In this document: positions 27,301 to 35,703 of the stretch, piece by piece | Position numbering within the stretch: position 1 is the first letter of the stretch | How the letters are laid out: each line of letters opens with the position of its first letter | Assembly: GCA_964472545.1 (NCBI GenBank) | Contig: CAYYNP010000069.1 | Coordinates: forward strand, 1-35,703 | Source: CAYYNP01 sp964472545 | GTDB taxonomy: Bacteria > Planctomycetota > Planctomycetia > Pirellulales > Thermoguttaceae | Direction of reading: 5' to 3' | Length of the DNA: 35,703 nucleotides | Notes under the pieces: generated by a model | Seen by the model: the letters and a program-made list of their open reading frames with translations, nothing else | What the model was told of the DNA's origin: nothing | The model's database searches: none | Program-made: the position numbers and the translations under genes

Positions 27301-28491
27301 GAGCGTCAAATCACCCTCGTTGGAGAGCCCGCCGCCTTCGCGGCCGGCGCCGTTGCCGGCGACCGCAGAGTTGGCAACGAATGTGGTGCCGTTCTTGTGG
27401 ACGAAGATTCCGCCACCTTGTAGCTCCGCCAGATTGCCGAAGACGGTCGTGTTGGTGATTCTCGTGGGCCGAGACGTAAACACCCCGCCTCCGATCTCCT
27501 GCGCTACGTTTCCGGTGATCGTCGATCGGTCGATCACCAGTTCCAGTGGAGCGGAAGTGCCCACGCTGCCGAACCAGATCCCACCGCCATAGGTGGCCGA
27601 GTTTCCCGAAACGGCCGAACCGACCATCGTCATGCTTGCCTCTGGCGCCATATTGGCGATCCCACCGCCGTGCGTGGCTGCCGGGTTGTCCGAGACGGTC
27701 GCATTGATGACGATCAGCTCGCCCTCATTGAAGATCCCGCCGCCAAGGCTAGCCAGCACGCCGGGTGGCCGTATTGCCCGGTTTTCGGCAACGGTTGAAT
27801 CGCTGATCGTCAATGTGGCCAGCGTGTAGATTCCCCCGCCGTGTGCTGCGGTGTTGTCCGAAACGACTGAATTGATGAGCGTCAGCGGCCCGGCCGCGTA
27901 GATCCCGCCGCCGTACCCCGGTTCAAGATAGGGCTCGTCCCATTCCCCGTCCGCCCGGCCGGCGGTGATCGTCAGGCCGTCGAGTAAGGCCTCCTCAACG
28001 GATTCACCCACGTAGACGACCGTGTAGGCGTTGTCGTCGTACGAAGCCGGATCGTCGGGTTGGTCGTTGGCCTCCAGGTCGCCGCTGAGGATCGTCTCGT
28101 TGGCGAAGCTGCCGTCGCCGGCCAGTGGGCGATCGTCCGGCGTGGTCTCCGTGCCCGCGAAGCCGCCGCGGAGGGAGACGCCCTCGATCAGCTCGAATCG
28201 CTCGGTTCTGGGCGTGTCGTCAACCGACTGCCGGCTGGGGCGATAGGTGCCGGCGGCGATCCAGACGTCGGCGATGTCGTTTTCGGCATCGGCGTCGGTG
28301 TTGAGTTCCGCGGCCCGGTCGAGCGCCGTCTGCAGAGAGACGAACGCGTCGTCCCAAGACGCTCCCGCCCCGCCGGACGCGGCGTACGCGTCGACGAACA
28401 ACACTCCGGAAAGCACCCGCCGGGCTTCCAGCGGCTCGACGGCCAAACGCCGCAACCGCAACAGGCGTCGTTCAGCACGTGAGGTTCTCAT
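23499..28491 (-). CDS. Giant parallel beta-helix surface protein with dockerin; frameshifted at a G10 tract
   Basis: The start is the ATG at 28491, with AGGAG 6 bp upstream and LAVEPLEARRVLSG near the N-terminus. The frame is broken at 25905-25914 (ten G on the coding strand): upstream it reads GSGGG then nonsense to 25726, and removing one G continues GGIDVSGGTITLANSIVAQ, giving 1663 residues in all. Three beta-helix regions have repeats such as GGGIYNAGTLTIASSTVSGNSA, as in polymorphic membrane proteins and pectate-lyase-like folds. They are separated by AINTGDNA-type and PALNAGSNALAVD-type segments of the choice-of-anchor Q kind. The C-terminal module starts VVGRYVFYNNSTFDG, has a dockerin-like pair and ends TAYWP. 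Probably an adhesin-like or glycan-binding surface protein. It lies 17 bp after the next giant gene, so they are likely one operon. Confidence 0.86.
25905..25914. repeat. Homopolymer C10 (G10 on coding strand) at frameshift
   Basis: The run of ten C sits exactly where the two reading frames of the beta-helix gene meet. Nine would keep the gene open. It is the longest homopolymer I noticed in the window. Confidence 0.9.
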
Positions 28492-28508
28492 GCGTCGCTC
28501 CTGCGGTG

Positions 28509-29262
28509 TTACGGCCAATACGTCGTCAGCAATCGGTCGGCGGCTTCGGCGGATGGACCGTGACTTTCGCCGTCTTCTGCCGTCGACGCGACACGGCCGT
28601 CGATATCGGACAAATCGAGCAGCTTAAGCGCCGAGAGGAAGTTCGTGACGTTGTTGCGAGCCAACAGCACGTCGGTGGCGTTGACGCGCCGGTCGCGGTT
28701 GTAGTCGTACGCAAAGTCGATGCCGGCCGGGTTGAGGAAGTTGCGGGTGTTGTTACGCGCTAACAGAAGATCGGTGGTGGTGACCATCGCATCGGTGGTC
28801 GAGTTGCCCGATTCGGCCACGGCATTGCCGATATAGAAGACGTCGTTTGCCGGCAGAGACAGACCTTCAGCCAGCACCGTGACCTCCAGCCATTGATTGC
28901 GGATTGCGAAATCGGGCCAGGTAAGCGTCACACGATCGGAACCGCCGACGCCAGCACCGCGACGCAGGGCGACTTCCGCCGGAGCCGGGCCGGACGACCA
29001 CGTGCTCGGATCGTGGCTGTTGCCGACCCTAAAGAGGAAATCGCCGGCGCCGGGCGAAACGTCGTCGGGCAGGCCGGCCACGTCGATCATCACGCCGCTA
29101 ATGCCCGAGGCATGGCTGGTGTGGTTGGCGAACGTGGCCGTCTGGCCGGGCAGCAGCACTTGCTTGTTGGTTGCGATGGCTGCGTCGTCCGCCGAGTTGG
29201 CCAGAGGATCCTGGCCGTCGAACGCCGAATGGTTGTAGAAGACGTGCCGGGCGGCCACGTCC
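28509..29262 (-). repeat. Shared C-terminal module, copy C
   Basis: This segment encodes RHVFYNHSAFDG, HASGISGVMIDVAGL, VFYIGNAVAESGN, the loops VTTTDLLLARNN and YDYNRDRRVNATDVLLARNN, and the terminal LLTTYWP. It is the shortest copy. Confidence 0.9.
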
Positions 29263-32200
29263 GTTCCGCGACGAACTTGTACGACGTACGCGCCCGCACC
29301 GGACTGCGAATCGACGCGAACGATGTAGGTCCCCGCCGCCGGGGCAACAAACCGGAGTTTCGCGTTCTTGCCGTCGGCGGCCGAGTTCGCGTCGGCGGCG
29401 AGTGGCTGGCCGTCGGCATCAAGGATCGACAACTCGGGATCCAGTGTGTTCAGCGGTTCAAAGGCCGGATCGTCCAGCGGCGTCTGTGTGGTGACGGTGA
29501 CCGCTTCGCCCGCGGCCAGCGTGATTTCATAGGCGTCGGCGCCCGCGAAATTGTGCGCCAGACTGACGCCGTCCACCTCGAACAGCGCCGGTCCCGTGTA
29601 AGTTTCTGGGATCGTCTGCGTGAATTGGATCCGCACCGTCCGGCCTTCATATCCCGAGAGGTCGAACGTCTGGCGGTTCCAGCCCAAGTCGGTCGGTGGT
29701 GCGAGGGCGTGTGGAATCGTCTCCGAGTAGAGCGTCTGAAGCAGTTCGCCGTTGGTGTCGCGGACGGAGATGCTCAGCGTGCGCGGTTGCGTGCCGAAGC
29801 CGTTGCCAGAATAGACGATGCGATGATTTGTGGTCAAGACCGGGGAGACGAAGCGCGGGATCGTCGCTTCCTGATAGAGTTGGTAGCGGACCCCGACCAC
29901 GCCGTCGAAGCCGTTGAAGGCGCTGTAAGTGCCGTCGGCGGGCGAGGAGTTGAAGAAGAACCCCCCGCCGCCCGGTCCGACGGTCCAGGGCGTGAGCTGC
30001 GAGTCGCCCAGTGTGGTGGCCGTCCAGCCGCTGAAGTCGCCGGTTTCGAAGGAACCGTTTTCGAGCAGTTCGACCTCGCCGCTGACGTGACCCAGCGCAA
30101 CGCCGGTCGCGTCGAGGCTGAGCAACGCATCGTCGGGCCCGTCGTTCGCTTCGGTGTCGAATTCGGCCCCGCGGGTGACGACCAGACTGTAGCTCGTATC
30201 GAGCGCCGAGACGAAGACGTAATACGTACCGGTCGCCGGGGCAACGAAGCCGCCGATGGCCCGGTCGGCGTTGGCGGCGGTCGTTCCGGTGACCAACAGG
30301 TTGGCCTCCGCATCGAGCAGTGCGAGCGTCGTGGGGCCGTTGCCGCCGTCGAGCAGCATCAGCGAGGCGGGCTGGGTCGGGTCGAGCGAAAGCCGGTACC
30401 AGTCGGCGGCCTTGGTGCGTCCATAGCCCAGCACGGCGGCCCGTTCACCCTGTCCGCCGGCCAACGGTGCGAAGGCGGCGTCGAGATCCTGCGCCAACGC
30501 CAAGGCACTGTTGTCGGGCCCGCCGTACTCTTCGCTTTCCACGGCCGCGCCGAGCACCATACGTATGGTGTAGGTGCCCGGCGGTTCCGAACGGCTGCCG
30601 ACAATCAAGCGATAGGTTCCCGCTACGGCGGCGGGCGCCGTTTGCAGCACGACGTCGTCACCGGAGTCTTCGGCCGTCGCCATGGCGAGCGTGTTGCCCG
30701 ACGGGTCGATCAATGTGAGCGTCATCTGCAACGTGCTGTCGGCCGAAGCGGCCACGGTGATCGTCTGGTTCGCTTGCAAGTCCACCGCAAAACGATCCTC
30801 GTCCGTCGCCGGCACGAGCGCCCCGGTGACGGTCGATTCGTAGATCAGGCTGCCCGCGGGCAACGCCGGCTCCAGCGGCAGCGGAAAGGCCGTCGGGGCG
30901 GCAACGTCGGAGTCTGTCGTGAAGTGTACGTAGAAGTTGCCGCCGGCGCTGCCGTCGCCGGAGACGTTCGGCGGCATCGGAAAGGCCAACGGCTCTCCGT
31001 CGAGCAGCCGTCCCGCCGCGTCGTGCAACGCGCCGCCGTGGCTGAGCAGCCTCAGCGTGTAGCGGTCTTCCGGCAAGGGGGGGAACTCCAGCGCGAGCGT
31101 ATCGGCAAGGGCGTCGTAGTCGAACGATTCGACGTCGTGCATGCCGGTGAACTGCCCGAAGAGCGTGAAGTCGGAGGGGTCCAGATCGGCCGCATCGATC
31201 GCCTTGCTGAAGGCCGCCGTATAGACCAACGGTCCGGCCGGCAGCACGTCGCCTTCAGAGATCGACGAGGCAACGATTCTCGGCGGCGTCAGGTCGATTG
31301 TGAAACTGCCCGAGTAAGGTTCGATCGGCTCGCCCGGCAGACTGAGGATTGCTCCGCCGGCAATCGCCACGTGATGTTCTCCGGCATCCAGTGCCGGCAG
31401 GTCGAAGACGGCCGTATCGACGTCGAGCAGCGTAACGCCGAGCGCGGCAACGCCGTCGACGGTCAGGTCGTCGGCCTCCAGCGAGTCGGCCGACAGTAAG
31501 CCGGCAAAATCGACGGCAATCGTCGCCGGGGTCGCCGCGACGATCGCGCCGTCGAACGGGTCGGTTGCCACCACGCCGAACTTCGTCCCGGCGCCGCTGT
31601 GGCCGTCGACCGTCAGCAAATACTCGCCCGAAGTGTCGTGTTGGGCCGCCACCCGCACGCGGTACATGCCCGTGGCGGAAGCAGCGTGCGTAATCAGCGC
31701 GTTGCGTCCGTCTGGCGCGCCGTCCTCGTCGACGGCCACCAGGGTGCCGGCCGGGTCGTAAAGTTCGAGCTTGGGGTCCAACGGATTGCCCAATGGCGGC
31801 GGACCGAGGGCCGGCGTACGGGACTCGATCCGGAGCGTATCGCCGGCGGCGGCTGCGAAGCGGTACTCGGCGGTATCGCCGGCCGCGTCGGGCTGCTGGG
31901 GCGACCGGTCCACCGTGTAGCGATCGATCAGACTCCCGCCGGCATTGCCGAATTCCCCGTCGTTAATCGAGAGGAAATCGAACGTTGCCCGAGAGCCGTC
32001 GACGGTCACGCGCATCGAGCCGGGGAAGTCGTTGTATCGTACGGCGCTGCCGGGGACCGGTTCTGCCATCTCCGACAGGGGATGTCCACCGGCCGCGCTG
32101 ACGAAATACGGCAGGCCGTAGAGGACGAGTCGTTCGTAGTGTTCGCTGTGTCCGGCGATCACGGCGTCGGCCCCCCACTGGGCGAACGACCATTGCATTG

Positions 32201-35200
32201 AAGCGTTGCTGCCGTTTATGCCGGAAGAGTAGGGCGCGTGATGCAGATAGACGATCTTCCAGGCGGCCGTCGATTCAGCCAGTTCGCGCCGGAGCCAGGT
32301 CGCCTGCTCTGTTCTGGACGCTTCGTCTGCAACGGCGCTGCCGCTATCCAGGGCGAAGAAGTGGATCGGCCCCTGGCGGAAGTCGTAGTAGCTGGTGTCG
32401 ATCGTATGCACGCCGGCCGGCAATCGTCCGCCCAGCGGATCGTCGTGCAGGTAGTCGAGATAGCCCGTGATTCGGCGCTCGTAGCCGCGTTCGCGGTCGC
32501 CCACCGTGGGGAAGAACCGTTGCGTGGTGGCGGTCAACTCGGGATTCCGGCGGTCGGTTCGCCCGAGGATGAAGTCGCCGTACAATCCGCCGACGTAGCG
32601 CGACCAGGACGTGGCGGCCGTGGCCGGATTGACGCAGTTGTTGTCGCCGGTGGTGATGATGAAGCCGGGGTCCCACAGGTGGACCATCTCGGACACGTCG
32701 ACCGGATCGGCGCCGCCGATCCCCATCGCGCCGAGCGCCGCGAAGGTGATCGCCGGTTCAATTCCCGTGCCGATCGCACCCAGCACCGTGCCGGTGCGCG
32801 TGACGTCTAGGACCTCCGGCGCCGGGTCGCGTAGCGGCCGGGCGTCGAACTCGGCGTCTCGGGTGACCAGCAGCGTGTAGTTCGTCGCGTGTTCGCTGCC
32901 GATTCGGGCGAAGTAGGTGTTTTGGCCCCCGTCTGCGGTGGCGTCGACGAAACCGTTGATCTCCCATTGCGTGGTTGACGCCGGCGCGCCGATTGCGAGG
33001 AGTTGGCCAGCGTCGTCGTATAGTTCGAGCGACAACGCGTGGAAGGAACTCGTGTCGGCCAGCACCAACGCGGCCGATTGGCCGTCGTCGAGCGTGAACC
33101 GATACCAGTCTTCGTCGGCGTCGTCGATGAAGCCCACCACGGCGCCGCGTTCGGAGGAATCGGCACCGACGAGCCCCGTGCCCACGGGGATGAAGCTGTT
33201 GTCGATAACTTCAGCCGAGTGGATCTCGTTGTTTCTGCGCTGCGTAGGTTGTTCCCGTTCGACCGCCGCATTGACGATCAGGTCTAGCGAGTAGCCGCCG
33301 ATGCCCTCTGGGGCGCTGCTGTGAATTTCGACCGTGTAGGTGCCCGCCCGGCTAGTGGGAACGGTCTGCCACACGGAGGCGTTCGCCAAGCCGATCAAAT
33401 TGCCGTCCGGATCGCGGAGACTGACGCTGGCGGGGAACTCGTCGCCGCGGGGCACCACGGTGATCGTTTGGCCGGCGTCCAATTCGATCGCGTAATGGTC
33501 GACGTCCCCCTTTGGAGCAATGACCGCCCGGGTGGATTGACGGTAGATCAGGCTGCCAGCCGGCAAACTCCGTTGTAGCGGTGACGGAAACGTCGCGGCG
33601 GTTTGCGCGTCGCTGTCCGTACTGAAGCCGAACCTGTAATCGCCGCCCGGTGCTCCGTTGCCGGAGGGCAGCGTACCGCCTCCCGGGAGTTCGCCGTCGA
33701 GAGCGTTGCCGGTCAGGCCGATGAAGCTGCCGTCGTCCAACACGTGGGTGTAGGTATCTTCCGGCAGATCGGCGTAGCGGACCGTGAGTTTCCGGGCGTC
33801 GGCGTCGTAGTCCAGGAAGCTCGGCTTGTACTGCCCGGTCAACGCGCCGAGACACGTTGCCGAATTGGCGCGGAGCATCTCGTCGCGAAGCGGTCGGTCG
33901 AACGTGGCCTCGAACGTGACCTCTCCCGGCAGCACGGTGTCGTCCGGGCCGATCGATGCGGAGACCACGCGCGGACCGGGCGCGGTGAACGTGCCGAAGT
34001 CCACGTCTTCGATGGTCTGGTCGGCGGCGAGCGTCAGCCGATGGGGGCCGGGAAGCGTGGCCGCTCGAGCGAAGACCGCCACGGAATCGCTGCCGTTCGC
34101 CGCCGTGTAGACGTGGTTTCCGTCGGGGCTGATCGTGACGGAACTCAGGTTCGATATCGCGTGCATTCCGCTCTCATAGTTGCGGATCACCTCGACCAAC
34201 GTCAGCCTGCCCGTAACCGCATCCCGGTCGAACACTGTCAGCGGATCGTTGCCGCCGACACGGCTAGCGATGTAGACGTTCTTCCCGTCGGGGCTCACAA
34301 CTGCCGTATGCGCCCCCTTTAGCCAGTTCTCGTCGCCCGGGCCGTCGCGGATCACTTCAACGGGAGTCAATTCTCCGCTGTCGGCGTCACGGCGGAAGAC
34401 GGCAACCGCATCGTCGGCCTGGGCGCCGTGAGCGTGGCCCGTCGTGTAGACGTGGTTACCGTCGGGGCTGACGGTTACGGAATTGACGTACTCCAGCCCT
34501 TCTACTCCGCCCTCGCCTTCGCGGAGGGCCTGGACGAACGCGAGGCTTCCCGTCTCCGGGTCTCGGCGAAACACGGTAACCGCATTATCGTAACTCGCCG
34601 CCACATAGACGTGGTGCCCGTCGGGGCTGAGCGTCACGAACTCTAGTCCGCCGAGTAAGTCTGCGCCGTTGGTGCCGTCGTGGATCAGATCCACCGGCAG
34701 CAGCTTGCCTGTTTCCGGATTTCGGGCGAAAGCGGCCACGACGTCTTCCCTGGAGACGCTATAGACGTGGCGGCCGTCGGGGCTGACGGCCACGCACCGT
34801 ACCCGGTTCATCCCGGCCACGCCTTGGTCGTCGTTGCGAATCGCCTCGACGAACGCCAGTTTCCCGGTGTTCGAGTTACGCGCGAAGACCGTCAGCGCGT
34901 CGTCGCCGTAACTAGCCACGTAGGCGTGGCGGCCGTCGGGGCTGATCGTCAGCGAAGGAGCGTATTGGAGCCCGTCTACGCCCTCCGGGCCGCCCCTGAG
35001 CAACTGCACCTCGCTCAGCTTGCCGGTCGCCGCGTCGCGCTGGAGAACCACCAGCGCGTCGTCTTGACTGCTCGTCGCGTACACGTGACGGCCGTCCGGA
35101 CTGACCGTCGCAAACTGGGCGCCGTCCAAACCTCCCACACCGCCGAGAACGGCATCGCGAACCTGCACCAGTTGCAGCTTGCCGGAGTTCGAGGCAAGCG

Positions 35201-35549
35201 TGGGGAAGGTCTGTATCCAGGCAGGCTGGGCTACCTGGCGGACTTCGTACTCGCCCGGCGGCAGGTGATCGAACACGTAGCGGCCGTGTTCGGTCAGCGG
35301 GTCGAACGAACCGCTGTCGTCCAGATCGATGCTGCGGGCAAGCTGCGTCTCGAGTACTTCGCCATTGGCCGGATCGACCAGTTCGATCGTCCAGCCGCCG
35401 CGGCCCGGCTCATCGGGATCGCGGACGCCGTCGCCGTCGAGATCGTTGAAGTTCTGACCGGAGATCACCCCGGTCGCCAGTAGCCGGCGATCTTCCAGCG
35501 GCTCGAATTTCAAGGCCCGCCGCCGTAGATCGTGTCGTCTCGTTCTCAT
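28509..35549 (-). CDS. Giant surface protein: 7-bladed propeller, PPC domains, phosphoesterase-like domain, dockerin
   Basis: The product has 2346 residues from the ATG at 35549, which has GGGGAG 6 bp upstream and a leader with KFEPLEDRRLLATG. Order: SdrD-B-like domain (about 30-115; NFNDLDGDGVRDPDEPG); seven repeats of SPDGRHVY type (about 120-500), a lactonase-like seven-bladed propeller; Ig-like and PPC-type domains; a calcineurin-like phosphoesterase region (about 935-1150); a second Ig/PPC set; a jelly-roll-like segment (NGSFETGDFSGW); and the C-terminal module ending LLTTYWP. In the phosphoesterase region GDNN and HHAPYSS are kept, but the first GDxG is GAMG, the usual GNHD/E is GDRE, and the usual GHxHxYER is GHSEHYER, so catalysis is doubtful. 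It is probably a calcium-stabilised surface scaffold, and is the first gene of a likely operon with the beta-helix gene. Confidence 0.9.
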   Translation of the reverse strand: MRTRRHDLRRRALKFEPLEDRRLLATGVISGQNFNDLDGDGVRDPDEPGRGGWTIELVDPANGEVLETQLARSIDLDDSGSFDPLTEHGRYVFDHLPPGEYEVRQVAQPAWIQTFPTLASNSGKLQLVQVRDAVLGGVGGLDGAQFATVSPDGRHVYATSSQDDALVVLQRDAATGKLSEVQLLRGGPEGVDGLQYAPSLTISPDGRHAYVASYGDDALTVFARNSNTGKLAFVEAIRNDDQGVAGMNRVRCVAVSPDGRHVYSVSREDVVAAFARNPETGKLLPVDLIHDGTNGADLLGGLEFVTLSPDGHHVYVAASYDNAVTVFRRDPETGSLAFVQALREGEGGVEGLEYVNSVTVSPDGNHVYTTGHAHGAQADDAVAVFRRDADSGELTPVEVIRDGPGDENWLKGAHTAVVSPDGKNVYIASRVGGNDPLTVFDRDAVTGRLTLVEVIRNYESGMHAISNLSSVTISPDGNHVYTAANGSDSVAVFARAATLPGPHRLTLAADQTIEDVDFGTFTAPGPRVVSASIGPDDTVLPGEVTFEATFDRPLRDEMLRANSATCLGALTGQYKPSFLDYDADARKLTVRYADLPEDTYTHVLDDGSFIGLTGNALDGELPGGGTLPSGNGAPGGDYRFGFSTDSDAQTAATFPSPLQRSLPAGSLIYRQSTRAVIAPKGDVDHYAIELDAGQTITVVPRGDEFPASVSLRDPDGNLIGLANASVWQTVPTSRAGTYTVEIHSSAPEGIGGYSLDLIVNAAVEREQPTQRRNNEIHSAEVIDNSFIPVGTGLVGADSSERGAVVGFIDDADEDWYRFTLDDGQSAALVLADTSSFHALSLELYDDAGQLLAIGAPASTTQWEINGFVDATADGGQNTYFARIGSEHATNYTLLVTRDAEFDARPLRDPAPEVLDVTRTGTVLGAIGTGIEPAITFAALGAMGIGGADPVDVSEMVHLWDPGFIITTGDNNCVNPATAATSWSRYVGGLYGDFILGRTDRRNPELTATTQRFFPTVGDRERGYERRITGYLDYLHDDPLGGRLPAGVHTIDTSYYDFRQGPIHFFALDSGSAVADEASRTEQATWLRRELAESTAAWKIVYLHHAPYSSGINGSNASMQWSFAQWGADAVIAGHSEHYERLVLYGLPYFVSAAGGHPLSEMAEPVPGSAVRYNDFPGSMRVTVDGSRATFDFLSINDGEFGNAGGSLIDRYTVDRSPQQPDAAGDTAEYRFAAAAGDTLRIESRTPALGPPPLGNPLDPKLELYDPAGTLVAVDEDGAPDGRNALITHAASATGMYRVRVAAQHDTSGEYLLTVDGHSGAGTKFGVVATDPFDGAIVAATPATIAVDFAGLLSADSLEADDLTVDGVAALGVTLLDVDTAVFDLPALDAGEHHVAIAGGAILSLPGEPIEPYSGSFTIDLTPPRIVASSISEGDVLPAGPLVYTAAFSKAIDAADLDPSDFTLFGQFTGMHDVESFDYDALADTLALEFPPLPEDRYTLRLLSHGGALHDAAGRLLDGEPLAFPMPPNVSGDGSAGGNFYVHFTTDSDVAAPTAFPLPLEPALPAGSLIYESTVTGALVPATDEDRFAVDLQANQTITVAASADSTLQMTLTLIDPSGNTLAMATAEDSGDDVVLQTAPAAVAGTYRLIVGSRSEPPGTYTIRMVLGAAVESEEYGGPDNSALALAQDLDAAFAPLAGGQGERAAVLGYGRTKAADWYRLSLDPTQPASLMLLDGGNGPTTLALLDAEANLLVTGTTAANADRAIGGFVAPATGTYYVFVSALDTSYSLVVTRGAEFDTEANDGPDDALLSLDATGVALGHVSGEVELLENGSFETGDFSGWTATTLGDSQLTPWTVGPGGGGFFFNSSPADGTYSAFNGFDGVVGVRYQLYQEATIPRFVSPVLTTNHRIVYSGNGFGTQPRTLSISVRDTNGELLQTLYSETIPHALAPPTDLGWNRQTFDLSGYEGRTVRIQFTQTIPETYTGPALFEVDGVSLAHNFAGADAYEITLAAGEAVTVTTQTPLDDPAFEPLNTLDPELSILDADGQPLAADANSAADGKNAKLRFVAPAAGTYIVRVDSQSGAGAYVVQVRRGTDVAARHVFYNHSAFDGQDPLANSADDAAIATNKQVLLPGQTATFANHTSHASGISGVMIDVAGLPDDVSPGAGDFLFRVGNSHDPSTWSSGPAPAEVALRRGAGVGGSDRVTLTWPDFAIRNQWLEVTVLAEGLSLPANDVFYIGNAVAESGNSTTDAMVTTTDLLLARNNTRNFLNPAGIDFAYDYNRDRRVNATDVLLARNNVTNFLSALKLLDLSDIDGRVASTAEDGESHGPSAEAADRLLTTYWP

Positions 35550-35590
35550 CGCACGCTCCCCGAACCGCGCTGACACCAAAAAGTGCGACC

Positions 35591-35610
35591 GTGATTCCCC
35601 CATTATGCCC
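35591..35610 (-). promoter_or_regulatory. Promoter-like motif before the 2346-residue gene
   Basis: On the minus strand it reads GGGCATAATGGGGGAATCAC, about 45-60 bp before the ATG at 35549. GGGCATAATG is shared with the region before the gene at 4185 (there followed by ATTATGGGGGA). Either CATAAT or GAATCA could serve as a -10. Confidence 0.35.
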
Positions 35611-35659
35611 GATATTGCGGTCGGTTTCAAATCCGCGGAATACCCACCTCAGGAGAACT

Positions 35660-35703
35660 GCAAAGTGTGCGGGAGCCCGAAAAAGGGGACTGGCTCCGTC
35701 GAC
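35660..35703. repeat. Possible edge fragment of an AAAAAGGGGACTGG-type intergenic repeat
   Basis: The window ends in AAAAAGGGGACTGGCTCCG plus a few bases. From memory, AAAAAGGGGAC-type sequences are frequent intergenic repeats in planctomycetes and other bacteria, often near REP-type transposases. Only one side is visible, so the call is weak. Confidence 0.3.

Noticed and set aside
28893..31499. 868-codon plus-strand open frame opposite the giant propeller protein
   Set aside because: It is the mirror of a well-supported coding strand at high GC and contains no recognisable domain. Long antisense frames are expected here from codon bias.
1..35703. tRNA, rRNA, CRISPR array, prophage or complete insertion sequence
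   Set aside because: No conserved tRNA T-arm context, rRNA segment, repeat-spacer pattern, integrase or transposase-like protein was seen on either strand.

Overview
The window looks like part of a planctomycete genome, probably of the Pirellulales type. Four very large predicted surface proteins carry the planctomycete N-terminal signature (an Arg-rich stretch, then E-P/T-L-E-x-R-x-L/V-L). At least three end in a type I dockerin-like pair. There are also secreted PQQ-propeller, sialidase-like and SGNH-like proteins, and the GC content is high. No rRNA, tRNA, CRISPR array or intact insertion sequence was seen. The size (35.7 kb) and several one-base indels, mostly in G or C runs, would fit an environmental large-insert clone or a draft contig, but that is inference.

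Layout. 1-4185 (-): 5' part of a lamin-tail/CotH-kinase-like surface protein that runs off the left edge. 4186-4841: divergent spacer with two palindromic repeats and promoter-like motifs. 4842-7157 (+): two-gene unit of a secreted alpha/beta hydrolase and a Tat-exported sialidase-fold protein. 7260-11704 (-): a PQQ-propeller protein with an N-terminal methyltransferase-like domain, preceded in transcription order by an SGNH-like secreted hydrolase. 12002-12406 (+): small secreted coiled-coil protein. 12451-15042 (-): PKD-like surface protein with dockerin. 15498-17625 (+): three tandem AIM24-family paralogues. 17671-20272 (-): a two-gene unit of a PvuII-like N4-cytosine methyltransferase and a HEAT-repeat protein whose N-terminus resembles a PD-(D/E)xK nuclease. 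It has visibly lower GC and is a candidate unusual restriction-modification system. 20431-23004: remnants of two unrelated genes (3' end of glnD on -, 3' end of a giant calcium-binding-type protein on +) abutting near 20860. 23499-35549 (-): two giant surface proteins 17 bp apart, a beta-helix protein interrupted by a G10 tract and a beta-propeller/PPC/phosphoesterase-like protein.

How it fits together. Most genes encode exported proteins: extracellular hydrolysis and ligand binding (4842-11704) and large calcium-dependent-looking surface proteins (1-4185, 12451-15042, 23499-35549). Three of the giants share a C-terminal module of about 250-275 residues: a beta-rich domain starting R-H/Y-V-F-Y-N-x-S, a dockerin-like pair and the terminal residues Tyr-Trp-Pro. 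This looks like a common sorting or attachment tag. The most promising undescribed system is the HEAT/nuclease-like plus PvuII-like methyltransferase pair. I found no CAGCTG, the PvuII site, when scanning the window by eye.
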